From Tritrichomonas musculus (Eukaryota > Parabasalia > Tritrichomonadida > Tritrichomonadidae), in assembly GCA_039105265.1 (NCBI GenBank), contig JAPFFF010000008.1:2046001-2110000 (forward strand): a stretch of 64,000 nt of DNA, read 5' to 3'. Under the pieces are notes generated by a model that was not told the DNA's origin, did no database searches, and saw only the letters and a list, made by a program, of their open reading frames with translations. The first letter of the stretch is position 1, and the number at the start of each line of letters is the position of its first letter. The position numbers and the translations under genes were made by a program. This document shows positions 21,817 to 31,600 of the stretch, piece by piece.

Positions 21817-21821
21817 ATATT
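21817..21821 (+). repeat. Target-site duplication ATATT, left copy
   Basis: Five bases next to the left TIR, matched exactly at 39921-39925 next to the right TIR. A 5-6 bp duplication is usual for Polintons. Confidence 0.85.
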
Positions 21822-22131
21822 ACTACTTAAGTGATGACGAATTCTTCCGGAAGATATTTTGGCCTTGAGTTTCGGGTCCGATTTTCAATACGAAGGTAGA
21901 CCTGTCTTCTAGCATTCATTTTCAGAGTCATGTTTCAATACTAGGAGCTCAAACTTGGGAACAGCGTATTTTAAGAAAAAGTGCCCAAAAATGGATGTTT
22001 TGAAGGTGTTTGAGACCAAAAATAATGTCCGAATTTGTGTCGTTTTTGATACAAAAAGAGAATGCAAAAGAGTAGATTTTCATGAAAAATGGTGTACAGG
22101 AAGATATCAATCTTTTTGTAAGGGATAATTT
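21822..22131 (+). repeat. Left terminal inverted repeat of Maverick
   Basis: About 310 bp, the reverse complement of 39611-39920 with about six differences. It ends where the first ORF ends. Confidence 0.93.
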
Positions 22132-22468
22132 AATAAATTAGTTTTAGAAAAACCTTGAAATTATCTGGTTTAATTTCGTTTCCAAGGGGATCTGTAAACC
22201 AAATTTTGAAATCCCTTTTCGTGCCAACATACTCATATTTTCTGTTATCATCTGGCGGCATTACGTTAGCATACCATACAAGACTATCTTCATATTTGTC
22301 ACGTTGAATGAAATCGCTGTGGCATTCGGTTTCTCCATCTAGATATCCATTGCAAGTTGCTCTACAGTATTGGAAAACGATATATTTAGGATTCTTTGAG
22401 TAGACAAAATCGATGGGAAATTGATTCTCATAAGTGCTTGTAATGTAATATGTTTTAATATCTTTCAT
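22130..22468 (-). CDS. Maverick small beta-rich protein (112 aa)
   Basis: Lies between the left TIR and the capsid gene on the same strand, 42 bp downstream of the latter. It has alternating hydrophobic/polar segments and ends FKIWFTDPLGNEIKPDNFKVFLKLIY, a strand-turn-strand pattern often seen at the end of viral jelly-roll proteins. The position beside the capsid gene and the beta pattern suggest a minor capsid or capsid-associated protein. This is inference, and I recognise no named family. Its stop codon coincides with the inner edge of the TIR. Confidence 0.7.
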   Translation of the reverse strand: MKDIKTYYITSTYENQFPIDFVYSKNPKYIVFQYCRATCNGYLDGETECHSDFIQRDKYEDSLVWYANVMPPDDNRKYEYVGTKRDFKIWFTDPLGNEIKPDNFKVFLKLIY

Positions 22469-22510
22469 TTGATTTCATGCAAAAATAAAGCCATCTACAT
22501 ATTCTTTCAT

Positions 22511-24217
22511 TTAGTAGTATCCATCTGGAACACCATTTGCAAAGTATTTAACGGAACCTCTTGCCCATGTGAAGTATGTGTCTGTGCAAACCCACATTTC
22601 GGGCGCTGGAGGGTGTACGTTTGGATTGTTAACATCAAAGTTATAATATGTATCGTTAGCACCTCTATACAAAGGTTGACCTTTGAATTTGATTGTAACC
22701 GTGTTTCCACCAGTATCAACACCATCGAATACATAACCAGAATTAGTACGTTCAAGCTGAAAGTTGATACAAAAGCTGGTGGCATCAGAGATAGTATTCT
22801 TATAACGTGTTCCGTCAGGTGCATTCAAAGACATTGTCCAAGAATCTTCAAGTTCATGGGATGGTCTGAGAGAGCCATCTAATTCATTACTTATTAATTG
22901 ATATTGATAGAAACGTGGACCAATAGTTGAATCAAATTCTGTATCTGGATACTTAACATTGTTGATGGTGAGCTGTACATTCTGGTACATAATATTATCG
23001 AAACATGTTATTTCATTAGTTCTTTTTGGGAACATGACTGTGATGTTGGTAGCATTTGAAAGAGCAATTGATTTAGAAACATCTAGACCTGCATCTGTTG
23101 CAAGACCTTGGAAACCTTCACGTACAAGTTGCTGAGATGGAATTAGAAGAGGTGTGTTGAGTTCACGAATTAATCCATTGAGGCAGTCAGGTTTGATTCC
23201 AAAGCCGGCAAGATCTGATTTCATGGTTACAATGGTTCCACCACGACAGTTAAGAATTACTTCTTCAGTCTTGTATGCAATGACTTTAGTGGAATCACCA
23301 AGGACTGGAAGTGTTTGGAAACCATCATTTTGCAAATCATTTGAACCATCTTGAGGAGCATCTGCAAGCTTGTATTCAGTTACAATTGTTGCTGGAGAAC
23401 CAATTTGAGAGAACTTGTTTGAGATTGTCATGTTGGCTGGAACGTCTTGCTCTATGGTAGAACAGTTAAGGAGTTCTTCAATTTCTTTAACAACAGATGG
23501 TTGGACTTGATGCCAAACTAATGCTTCTGTTGATGATTTAATTTCTTCTTCAATCTCTCCACAAATGGAGTTTGGATAGAGTTGCCAAGCTTGGAATGCA
23601 AGCTGATCTGTAAAGTAAATGGATGCTTCAAATGTGACTCTATGAGGTTTACCGTCTGCAAGTAATGTAAGTGGAACGTAAGCACCACATACTGAAGGGC
23701 TCATGCGAGATGTATTCTCCCACAACGAATACCTGTGTTTGGCAGGCTCTTTGGCATCAATTGGTTTGATTGAGTTGTATGCAAATGATTCACGAATGAG
23801 TTCATCTTGCTGATATTCTTTAAGCATAACGTTATCAATCCATAAGCGAGCATCTGAAAAGAGTTCTACAGCATGTTTGAAACCAATGAATATACGATTT
23901 AAGTTTGCTGTATCATCATCTAAATGCAATTCTTTATTAAGTTGGACTACAAGATCAAGCTTTGCAGTAACGAAATTCTTTTCCATTTGTGAGATGGTAT
24001 GACCTTGATGTGTCCATTTGATTTTCGTTTTGGTTCCAATTGGCATGGGAGCATCTTTATCATCAACATCTTCTGTAAACCATCCAAATGTATGATCACC
24101 ACCATTGTATGCAATGAGATTTCGAAGTTTTGATTGGAAGAATTTTAGGACATCACCTTCGTCATTACCGGTGTTCTTGAGTTGGGCGTTCTGATATGTC
24201 ATTCTTTGAGCTTGCAT
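22511..24217 (-). CDS. Maverick major capsid protein candidate (568 aa)
   Basis: The length and layout fit the double jelly-roll major capsid proteins of Polintons. There are many alternating beta segments, an early motif around LWIDNVMLKEYQQDE, the segment CGAYVPLTLLADGKPHRVTFEASIYF and a final aromatic-rich part (DTYFTWARGSVKYFANG). It sits beside a small beta protein and head-to-head, 56 bp away, with the pVI-like gene, matching the capsid module of Polintons. If correct, trimers of this protein would build an icosahedral shell. The assignment rests on length, beta pattern and context, not on an alignment. Confidence 0.75.
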   Translation of the reverse strand: MQAQRMTYQNAQLKNTGNDEGDVLKFFQSKLRNLIAYNGGDHTFGWFTEDVDDKDAPMPIGTKTKIKWTHQGHTISQMEKNFVTAKLDLVVQLNKELHLDDDTANLNRIFIGFKHAVELFSDARLWIDNVMLKEYQQDELIRESFAYNSIKPIDAKEPAKHRYSLWENTSRMSPSVCGAYVPLTLLADGKPHRVTFEASIYFTDQLAFQAWQLYPNSICGEIEEEIKSSTEALVWHQVQPSVVKEIEELLNCSTIEQDVPANMTISNKFSQIGSPATIVTEYKLADAPQDGSNDLQNDGFQTLPVLGDSTKVIAYKTEEVILNCRGGTIVTMKSDLAGFGIKPDCLNGLIRELNTPLLIPSQQLVREGFQGLATDAGLDVSKSIALSNATNITVMFPKRTNEITCFDNIMYQNVQLTINNVKYPDTEFDSTIGPRFYQYQLISNELDGSLRPSHELEDSWTMSLNAPDGTRYKNTISDATSFCINFQLERTNSGYVFDGVDTGGNTVTIKFKGQPLYRGANDTYYNFDVNNPNVHPPAPEMWVCTDTYFTWARGSVKYFANGVPDGYY

Positions 24218-24273
24218 TAAAAAAGATTCGTGTGAAGTTACATTTTTGAGATTTTAATACAAACCCAAAGAAA

Positions 24274-24621
24274 ATGGCATTCGGAACCTGGTTTAAGAAC
24301 TTGCTGGTGAAAGGAAAGAATTTCATAAAGAAAGCATCTCCATACATTCGTAAGGGAATTGAAATAGCACGAAAAGTTGGACCTATGTTTGGTGATACAG
24401 TTGGCGGCATCGTTAATAGTATTGCTAATGGAGCTGATTACTTACTCAATAAAGTTGCGCCAATTCCACCTAAAACAAACCCAATCAAACCAAAACCTTT
24501 ACCAATAGATTTCACAAATTTCGATTCAATAATTAAAGACGATTCAAACAATAAGGTGGAAATGATTCAAAGACCAATTCTTGGTGGAAATAAAGGTAGA
24601 CTAACTCCAATCTTGAAGTGA
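24274..24621 (+). CDS. pVI-like amphipathic minor capsid protein candidate (115 aa)
   Basis: Starts MAFGTWFKNLLVKGKNFIKKASPYIRKG, a basic amphipathic helix. It is followed by a Gly/Ile-rich segment (KVGPMFGDTVGGIVNSIANGADYLL) and a proline-rich linker (PIPPKTNPIKPKPLP). Adenovirus protein VI and its Polinton counterparts combine an N-terminal membrane-active helix with a capsid-binding tail, and sit between capsid and ATPase genes as here. The gene shares a 56-bp divergent promoter region with the capsid gene. Membrane or capsid-interior function is inferred. Confidence 0.6.
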   Translation: MAFGTWFKNLLVKGKNFIKKASPYIRKGIEIARKVGPMFGDTVGGIVNSIANGADYLLNKVAPIPPKTNPIKPKPLPIDFTNFDSIIKDDSNNKVEMIQRPILGGNKGRLTPILK

Positions 24622-24676
24622 TTTAAATGAGTCCATTGATGATTTAATGTGATTGTTTATTTTTATGTGACATCAA

Positions 24677-25030
24677 ATGGAAGTAAAAGTGATTGGACCC
24701 ATTAAAGAATATTTGAAAACATTTAATACTCCAGATGAATTCAATCTGTGGTATGCTAAAAATAAAGACGAGATTGATAAGATTACGACTCATAAACTTA
24801 ATAAGATGTATTACATTGAGGGATATCGTATTACCAAAATCAAAGGTGTACTTTGTTTAAAGAAAGCTGTCAAGAAACAGGTAGATGATTCACAAAATGA
24901 TCCACAAATTGATCGTGAAAATGAGTCTGCAATCTTGGATATACAGAATGAAATAGAGCAACTCAAAAGTGATATTCTTGCAATCAAGACAGCTATCAAC
25001 GACATTGTTAAAGCAATTAATGGTGAATGA
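24677..25030 (+). CDS. Maverick hypothetical coiled-coil protein (117 aa)
   Basis: Residues 1-70 look globular (FNTPDEFNLWYAKNKDEIDKI). Residues ~80-117 are a coiled coil (NEIEQLKSDILAIKTAINDIVKAI). It lies in the same direction between the pVI-like gene (55 bp upstream) and the ATPase gene (142 bp downstream), so a capsid or packaging role is possible. I recognise no family. Confidence 0.65.
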   Translation: MEVKVIGPIKEYLKTFNTPDEFNLWYAKNKDEIDKITTHKLNKMYYIEGYRITKIKGVLCLKKAVKKQVDDSQNDPQIDRENESAILDIQNEIEQLKSDILAIKTAINDIVKAINGE

Positions 25031-25088
25031 TATTCTTAAAACCTTTTTGCAAATATTTTTGAATCCATTTTCATTAGGATTTTGCGAC

Positions 25089-25104
25089 TGCGTGATTTCA
25101 CGCA
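25089..25104. promoter_or_regulatory. 16-bp palindrome upstream of ATPase gene
   Basis: TGCGTGATTTCACGCA is a palindrome whose GC content stands out in this AT-rich element. It lies 68 bp before the ATPase start codon. A near copy in the same orientation lies upstream of the KilA-N gene (34342-34357). The shared block extends to CGACYGCGYGATTTCACGCACTCA. It could be a promoter or operator site. Confidence 0.45.
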
Positions 25105-25172
25105 CTCATGTTTTTGGACATATTTTGAGACTTTTGCAAGCCTATGTTTGCATCCATTTTAATTAACTGTAA

Positions 25173-25994
25173 ATGTATAATCAAAGCTTTACGACTTCGT
25201 TTGGGAATCAAGACTCATTCAGCTACGTTCATGATATGGTTAGAGATTGCTTGAGAAGAAATAAAGGGCAAGTCACGAATGCATTGATCAGAAAGATTCA
25301 CAAAGACATCAATATTTACTATAATTCTGTGAATATATTCGTTGGCAAACAAGGTTCCGGAAAGACGTTATCAGCAATTGAAGAAATCATTAAAATAGCT
25401 TCAATTCCAAATGCAGCACATCTTCTCATATATGTATCCAAAACAGGTGAACAGAAAGATGTTACATTTGAGTCATTAAGGGAACTCATTGAAATACCAA
25501 TAGCATATGTTTCTCAAGAGAATGCTGAAGAATATGTTAATGCATTATTGAATTATAAGCAACTATATTACACAATAAGGAAGGAACATTTAGAGAATCA
25601 AATCATTGATGAGCAACGAATCGAGATATTCAAAGCATTGAAAGTTAATGATTTTCGTGCACCAATGTTGCATACCTTGATACTATTTGATGATATTGCT
25701 AATAACAAATTGCTTGCAAATGAGAAATCATATTTCAACAATCTGATGACTACATGTCGACATAACCATATATCATTCTTCTTGAATGTCCAGTTCTGGA
25801 AATCGCTATCAACAACCATTAAATCAAATGTCTCAACAGTATTCGTATTTGGGACATATTCAAAAGAGCAGTTGAGATACATTACTCATCAGATTACTAT
25901 GAGCATATCATTTGATGAATTGTATGAGCGATACAAAAATATGAATAAACATCATAAGATCATAATCGATTGCAATAATGGAAATGTAATATAG
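25173..25994 (+). CDS. Maverick FtsK/HerA-type packaging ATPase (273 aa)
   Basis: Walker A is GKQGSGKT at residues 58-65, preceded by a beta strand (NSVNIFV). Walker B is TLILFDD near residue 170. CRHNHISFFLNVQFW downstream resembles the sensor region of FtsK/HerA-type viral ATPases (A32 family). Length ~270 aa is normal for Polinton ATPases. It would pump element DNA into preformed capsids, powered by ATP. Its place beside the capsid genes fits, and a 16-bp palindrome lies 68 bp upstream. Confidence 0.9.
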   Translation: MYNQSFTTSFGNQDSFSYVHDMVRDCLRRNKGQVTNALIRKIHKDINIYYNSVNIFVGKQGSGKTLSAIEEIIKIASIPNAAHLLIYVSKTGEQKDVTFESLRELIEIPIAYVSQENAEEYVNALLNYKQLYYTIRKEHLENQIIDEQRIEIFKALKVNDFRAPMLHTLILFDDIANNKLLANEKSYFNNLMTTCRHNHISFFLNVQFWKSLSTTIKSNVSTVFVFGTYSKEQLRYITHQITMSISFDELYERYKNMNKHHKIIIDCNNGNVI

Positions 25995-26028
25995 AATATG
26001 TTCTGAAACGATTCACAAAGTATTATTT

Positions 26029-27252
26029 TTATTCATAGATTGCTTGCATTTGTCGTTGTTTCATGGCCCATGCATTTGTTAATGAATTTCTGAAATTTTC
26101 ATTTCTATTTAATGATGCAACAATCTTGTTCTTGACATCAGCAATGAACTGTTCTCTTTGTGTTGATAACATGTCATGAACATATGCTTTGATACGTTCT
26201 TTAACAGCTGCTTTATTGAATAACCATTGTTCGAATTGTTTAGAACATAAGCTTCCATCAGTCCAGTCAACGACATATTCAGAATTTGATCTACGCTTCA
26301 TTGAAGCGAAATCTTGACGCAATGCTGGCAACTGGTTACGAATTGAATTAAGGAATGGAATCTTAACATTAGTATCATAGAATTTAGAAGCCATTGATGC
26401 TTCATAAGCTTTCTTTCCACTGAGATCTATTGCAATACTACGTGCTAATTTAGCTTTCTCAGCGTTATTACCTGCTACCTGACTGAATGCTGCTCTACAA
26501 GCTGGAGCGACAATCAATTGTGCGAATGCCCTATATGGAGAGAATTTGGTAGGTGCATGAGTTGTATGTTTCTTATATTTACGTCTGAATTCTTCAGTAG
26601 TTGGATCTTCTCCACCCCATGCAGTGATCTCTGACATATCATCGTTATATTCAGGTGCATAAAATTCATCATTTAAGAATTTGCGATATGACGTTTCTTT
26701 ACGTTGTTGTGGTGTTGGATGTGTTCGATAATATTCACCTTTGAATGGAAAATCTGATGCTTTGGTTGTGTATCCATTAACTGCTACAATCTTGCCATCA
26801 CGTCTGACAACATATTCATCAATTCCATCTCCATCAAGGTCTTCAGAACCACCTGTATATCTATTATTTCCACCAGTTGGTTTGGCATTCCATATACCGA
26901 ATTGACCTGGCATGAAGTTTGCGGATCTGACAATATCACGTGCTTGTCTACTGCTAACGAGATTCTTTAGTGTATGTTGCTTGATGTCTTCAGCATCTTC
27001 TGGATTATAATTGAAACCAATTGGAATTCTTGCTGTATGTCTACGTTCATGAACCTCTGCAGGTAATTCTTCTGCTGGAAAATGTTGATTATAAACGAGT
27101 TGTCTATTTCTATTTGGTTGACGAATTTGAATGACTTCTCCAACTTCAGGTATTGCTTGCTCTTCTGGTGCTTGCTCTTCTGGTGCTGGTGCTGGTGCTG
27201 GAAGTGCTGGTATATCTGACATTTGCCTTGACGCAAAAATATTATCAAGCAT
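26029..27252 (-). CDS. Maverick hypothetical protein with DLDGDGIDEY motif (407 aa)
   Basis: The first ~50 residues are Pro/Ala/Glu-rich (PAPAPAPEEQAPEEQ). The segment SEDLDGDGIDEYVVRRDGKIVAVNGY (~135-160) looks like an EF-hand- or dockerin-type calcium loop (DxDGDGxxE) within a beta hairpin. The C-terminal ~170 residues are helical and basic. A second ATG lies ten codons in (MSDIPALPAPAP). It is convergent with the ATPase gene and 17 bp downstream of the Gln-rich gene on the same strand. A structural virion role is a guess from position only. Confidence 0.65.
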   Translation of the reverse strand: MLDNIFASRQMSDIPALPAPAPAPEEQAPEEQAIPEVGEVIQIRQPNRNRQLVYNQHFPAEELPAEVHERRHTARIPIGFNYNPEDAEDIKQHTLKNLVSSRQARDIVRSANFMPGQFGIWNAKPTGGNNRYTGGSEDLDGDGIDEYVVRRDGKIVAVNGYTTKASDFPFKGEYYRTHPTPQQRKETSYRKFLNDEFYAPEYNDDMSEITAWGGEDPTTEEFRRKYKKHTTHAPTKFSPYRAFAQLIVAPACRAAFSQVAGNNAEKAKLARSIAIDLSGKKAYEASMASKFYDTNVKIPFLNSIRNQLPALRQDFASMKRRSNSEYVVDWTDGSLCSKQFEQWLFNKAAVKERIKAYVHDMLSTQREQFIADVKNKIVASLNRNENFRNSLTNAWAMKQRQMQAIYE

Positions 27253-27269
27253 CTTTTGATATGATTAAT

Positions 27270-28604
27270 TTAACAGAATGGCCAGCATGGGCAACCACGA
27301 CAACGAGGACAGTTATCTTCTGTTATTTTCAAAGATCCAGTATTTCTAATTGAATCATTTAGCATGAATCTAACAAGAACTATATCTCTTGGTCTCAAAG
27401 ATCTCACTACTTCATAGGACCATCCGTTACCCATTTTTATTAATGTTGATTTACGTTTTCGGTTATGGTAATCTATAAGAAGATAAGACTTATCTTGGGC
27501 ATGGCATGCTTCAACTCCATAGAATAAAATTGAATTCACATAGTTTGGTTTAGCAATTTGCTCTACGAATTCACGCGTGAAACCTACATCATTTATATTT
27601 ATATTTTGAGTATCAATGTCAAAATAATGACACACATGTTGAATGTAATTACTAATTGTTGTATCTCGAGGTGTTTCTGGAACAGTATTTGGAATCAAAT
27701 TGTTATCAAATTGATTATTTTTTCGTTTGTCTCGATGATTACGACTATTTTCACGATCTTCGTTTTCTAATTCTCGAAGTCTAATGTCTGCCTCAATTGA
27801 CCTCATGGCTATAGCTGTATTATTATCATCAGTATGAGTAATGACATTCAATGCATTTTGATTAGGCTCTGATACTGAACCATGTGAACCATTTAAATCC
27901 ATTGTTCGTTTATTATTTAAATTAATGTGGCTCAAATCAAATAGTCGACTTATGAAGCCACCCCGTTGTTGTTGTATTCGATTTGGAGTTGGTGATCGTG
28001 ATGGACTTGATGACGATGCAGCTCGTGGTTGATAAGGATTTCTATGGACAGCTTCTTGTCTATATGGTTGACGTTGGTGATGTTGCTGATGTTGCTGATG
28101 TTGTTGCTGATGTGGTTGCTCATATTGCTGATATTGTTGCTGATATTGCTGCTGATATGGTTGTTGATATGGTTGTTGATATGGTTGTTGATATGGTTGT
28201 TGATATGGTTGTTGATATTGCTGCTGATATGGTTGTTGATATGGTTGTTGATATGGTTGTTGATATGGTTGTTGATATTGTTGTTGATATGGTTGTTGAT
28301 ATTGCTGTTGATATGGTTGTTGATATTGTTGTTGATATGGTTGTTGATATTGTTGCTGTCTTGGTTGCAGTTGATATTGCTGTCTTGGTTGCAGTTGATA
28401 TTGTTGTTGTCGTGGTTGTTGTTGCTGTTGTTGCTGTCGTGGTGGTGGTGGTGGTGGTTGCTGCCTTTGATATTGTCGCTGATTTGGTGGTTGTTGTTGC
28501 CTTTGATATTGATGATATGCTAGATCAGGATTAGCATGTTGAGCATTAGGAAGAACTGGACTTTGAGCTCGAGAATTACTAGATGAATCAAATATGTCAA
28601 CCAT
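27270..28604 (-). CDS. Maverick Gln/Tyr-rich repeat protein with Cys-rich tail (444 aa)
   Basis: Residues ~30-185 are dominated by QQPYQQ-type units, encoded by a tandem repeat of TTGATATGGTTG-like DNA (28080-28440). A basic Ser/Pro/Arg linker follows, and then a ~130-residue globular C-domain containing YGVEACHAQDKSYLLIDYHNRKRKS. The protein ends NCPRCRGCPCWPFC, six cysteines in a short tail that could bind metal or form disulphides. The prion-like Gln/Tyr region suggests self-association. No family is recognised. It shares a 45-bp divergent gap with the fibre-like gene. Confidence 0.65.
   Translation of the reverse strand: MVDIFDSSSNSRAQSPVLPNAQHANPDLAYHQYQRQQQPPNQRQYQRQQPPPPPPRQQQQQQQPRQQQYQLQPRQQYQLQPRQQQYQQPYQQQYQQPYQQQYQQPYQQQYQQPYQQPYQQPYQQPYQQQYQQPYQQPYQQPYQQPYQQPYQQQYQQQYQQYEQPHQQQHQQHQQHHQRQPYRQEAVHRNPYQPRAASSSSPSRSPTPNRIQQQRGGFISRLFDLSHINLNNKRTMDLNGSHGSVSEPNQNALNVITHTDDNNTAIAMRSIEADIRLRELENEDRENSRNHRDKRKNNQFDNNLIPNTVPETPRDTTISNYIQHVCHYFDIDTQNININDVGFTREFVEQIAKPNYVNSILFYGVEACHAQDKSYLLIDYHNRKRKSTLIKMGNGWSYEVVRSLRPRDIVLVRFMLNDSIRNTGSLKITEDNCPRCRGCPCWPFC
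28080..28440. repeat. Coding tandem repeat (QQPYQ units)
   Basis: A 12- to 15-bp unit (TGTTGATATGGT) is repeated about twenty times with small changes and encodes the Gln/Tyr/Pro tract of the protein on the minus strand. The long open frames on the opposite strand are by-products of this repeat. Confidence 0.85.
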
Positions 28605-28649
28605 TTTTATACTTTGATTGGCACCAAAAATTGTTTAACATTGAGATAA

Positions 28650-31600
28650 ATGACTGCAATATTAACCAAACAAAATGCATTAGATGGAGCCTTGGTAGGA
28701 GGTTCTGGCAAAGGTGGTGATGGAATATTTGATTCAATTCATGTTAAAGGTGATGCCACAATAGATGGTAGTTGTAAAATCTTCTTTGGTGAAGAATATG
28801 GTGAACCTCAAAGTGTCAAAGAATGTTTCGAAACATTTGGGAAAGCATTAACGGATATAACTAGCGACATTCAATCACATCGAACCGTTATCGATACACA
28901 TGGAACCAAACTTGCTGACCATGAAGATAGAATATCAACTTTAGAGAATGCTCCTCCATCTGCAATTGAAAGTGTAATGACTTATGAAGAAGGTTGTGAT
29001 GAATTCATAATTGATGCAAATAATATCCATAAATTAAGTGATTCGGATCTAAGAGATCCTCAGGGAGAAGTACATTCGGATCCTCAGGGCCATTCAACAT
29101 ACAACATTCTTGAGATTGATTACTCTGGATCTGTAAGTGGACAAGTCTTTGAGATCATCTTTCCAAAGAATCTTGGAATTGATAATGCTTATATTTCATT
29201 TGAGAATGAATCATTCACGAATCCTATTATTGAATACATTGATGAGAAATATCAATTGAAGTACATCAGCAATGAATCAAAACCTCGAATATACATGTCG
29301 AAATCTGCAATCTATGACCCATTTGAACTATATACTGATGGATTCATGAAGATCAAATTCGTTGGGAAAATGCATCAAATCTCAGTTATTAAAGATTGTG
29401 CTGAAGGTACATTAATGAATCTCAAGTGTAATCTCATTGATGCTGACAATTGCTTCAAACTCTATAGGTCTCCTTTACCAGATTTCTATACAATCAAGTC
29501 AATCGGGGATTACAATATGGATACTGCAAATGGTTTATATTATGCTGACTGGGGATATAATCCTGATTCCGATTCATTCAATTCACTCATTGAAGGACAG
29601 ACATTCGAGCTTCATGATAACGTATTTGGGACTCATTACAAGCTTACTAAATCTGGAGGTAAATGGACTGGTACCAATTATTGCGTTAACATTCCACTGA
29701 AGATGCGTAAAGAGAATTCATATGGATCCTTGAATAGAGACATTCCATACATTTCAATCAAGAAGAATGCTGCAAACATATTTGCTTTGAAAGGTCTAAT
29801 CAATTTTGAATCCGGGAATCCATTAAAGATGATGCTTGACAAAGGTATGATAACATATAGTTCCAATACTAGAATGGGTGATCCAGATGAAACCAATGAT
29901 GTCTGGCGTGTATGGTTTGGATGCAATGAAGATAAGAGTGGAGACTATTCTGCTACATTAACCCTTGATGGACATACTTATGAATTCGTCATTGGATTCA
30001 AATATTCATGGAAGCATGAGCATACGTATGAGATCAAAACCGACAACTATTTTGAATATATCCCTTACCGTTATGAATCATTTATTGAAACAGATTCTGA
30101 TAATTTGAGAGTTTACATGAAGGCATCACCAGAATTCAACATCCCAATTGATGAAAATATTGAATTTCCAGGTGGCAATACATTTGAGTTTCTAGCTTCA
30201 ACGGGTTACTATTCTGTATCACCTAGACCGGAATCTTGCACAACATTGATGACAAACTTCAATATCCAAACATCTGGAATAGTCATTGGAGAGAATATTG
30301 AATCACATATCTTTGAATTGAATTCGTTAGGGAATGTTGTTGATATAGCTGTTAACGACATATCATCTTTGGAGAAATATTGTAATCGTTTGCAGAAAGA
30401 ATTTGATGACATGCAACCTAAATTCAGCTGGTTTGATTACATTGCCGGCAAGTTCGTTAACATTGGATCATCTGTATTTACATTTGGGAAAGTTGGTGCT
30501 GGAGATCTATTGCAAATCTCTATTGATGGAATTAAAGGTCTTTCTAAACTATCATTTGCCAAAGATGCTGATAAAGATGATGGAATAGAATTAGAAGATA
30601 TTGATGAAGTCGTTAGAGACAAATCTGTGAATCAATCAAGAGAAATCATTAAAGAATTGACATATGTCGATACCATCATTGAGATCCCAAATGAGAAATA
30701 TTGTCACAGATATTATACTGATACATTGAAAGGTACATTAGAAGTTGAAACCAAAGTGGACAATGAGGGTGAAGTAATCAAGTTAAACACATATTCCATC
30801 AATGAAGATAAGAGTTTCACATTGCAAAGCAAGTACGACACCTCAGGTGATGCGAAGCAAGTATCAAATGAGTCAACAAATGGGTCACTTTATGAAATTA
30901 CTTTCGAAGATCCATATTTAATGATTATCACCATGGGAAGTCATGAACCATTATCAGTTAGAATCAAGTATACAACCAAAGTTGAGAATTCTGAATTAGG
31001 TTTAGGTGAAACGTTAACGAATAAGCAATTGATGTCTGCAGCTGCTATCAAGAAACTCATTGAAAACCATAAAACAAATTGGTTGAATGAGATCCCAAAA
31101 ATGCCAGAGAATTTGGTTAATGAATCTGCTTTGAGTACTGCTTTAGAATCATATGTAAAGAAAGAAGACGTATTATCAACCGAAAATATAACTCAAGAAT
31201 TATCAATCACTACCCACTTCGTAAACGGAACAGCCAATGATGAAGATAAAAGAACTTATATAACAAATTTGGATAGAGATTTATGCAACATATTAAAGAA
31301 ATCATCATTGATAGTAAAAGGCTCTTGTAATAATGAAGATATTTCAGGAGAATATTTGTATGATAGTGAAGACTCGGAATATTATCATTACAAGAAAGGT
31401 GAAAATACTTTTTCTATATATTATTTCTATTATGGTGGAACATTCAGATATAATGATAACTATGTTGTCGATCTAGAATCAGTATGTTATTCATACAAGC
31501 TTGAAGTTTATGATGAATATTGTATTCCAAATATGAATTTCGTAAAAACTAATTTTGCTTTGAAAACAGATATTCCTGAACCAGTTGACTTGACACCTTA

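Noticed and set aside
28080-28440. CRISPR-like or satellite array
   Set aside because: The repeat is 12-15 bp, continuous, without spacers, and in frame with a coding sequence.
27983-28534. Two long plus-strand ORFs of Met/Val/Asp- or Leu/Ile/Trp-rich repeats
   Set aside because: They are antisense translations of the Gln/Tyr repeat tract of the minus-strand Maverick protein; simple repeats open several frames.
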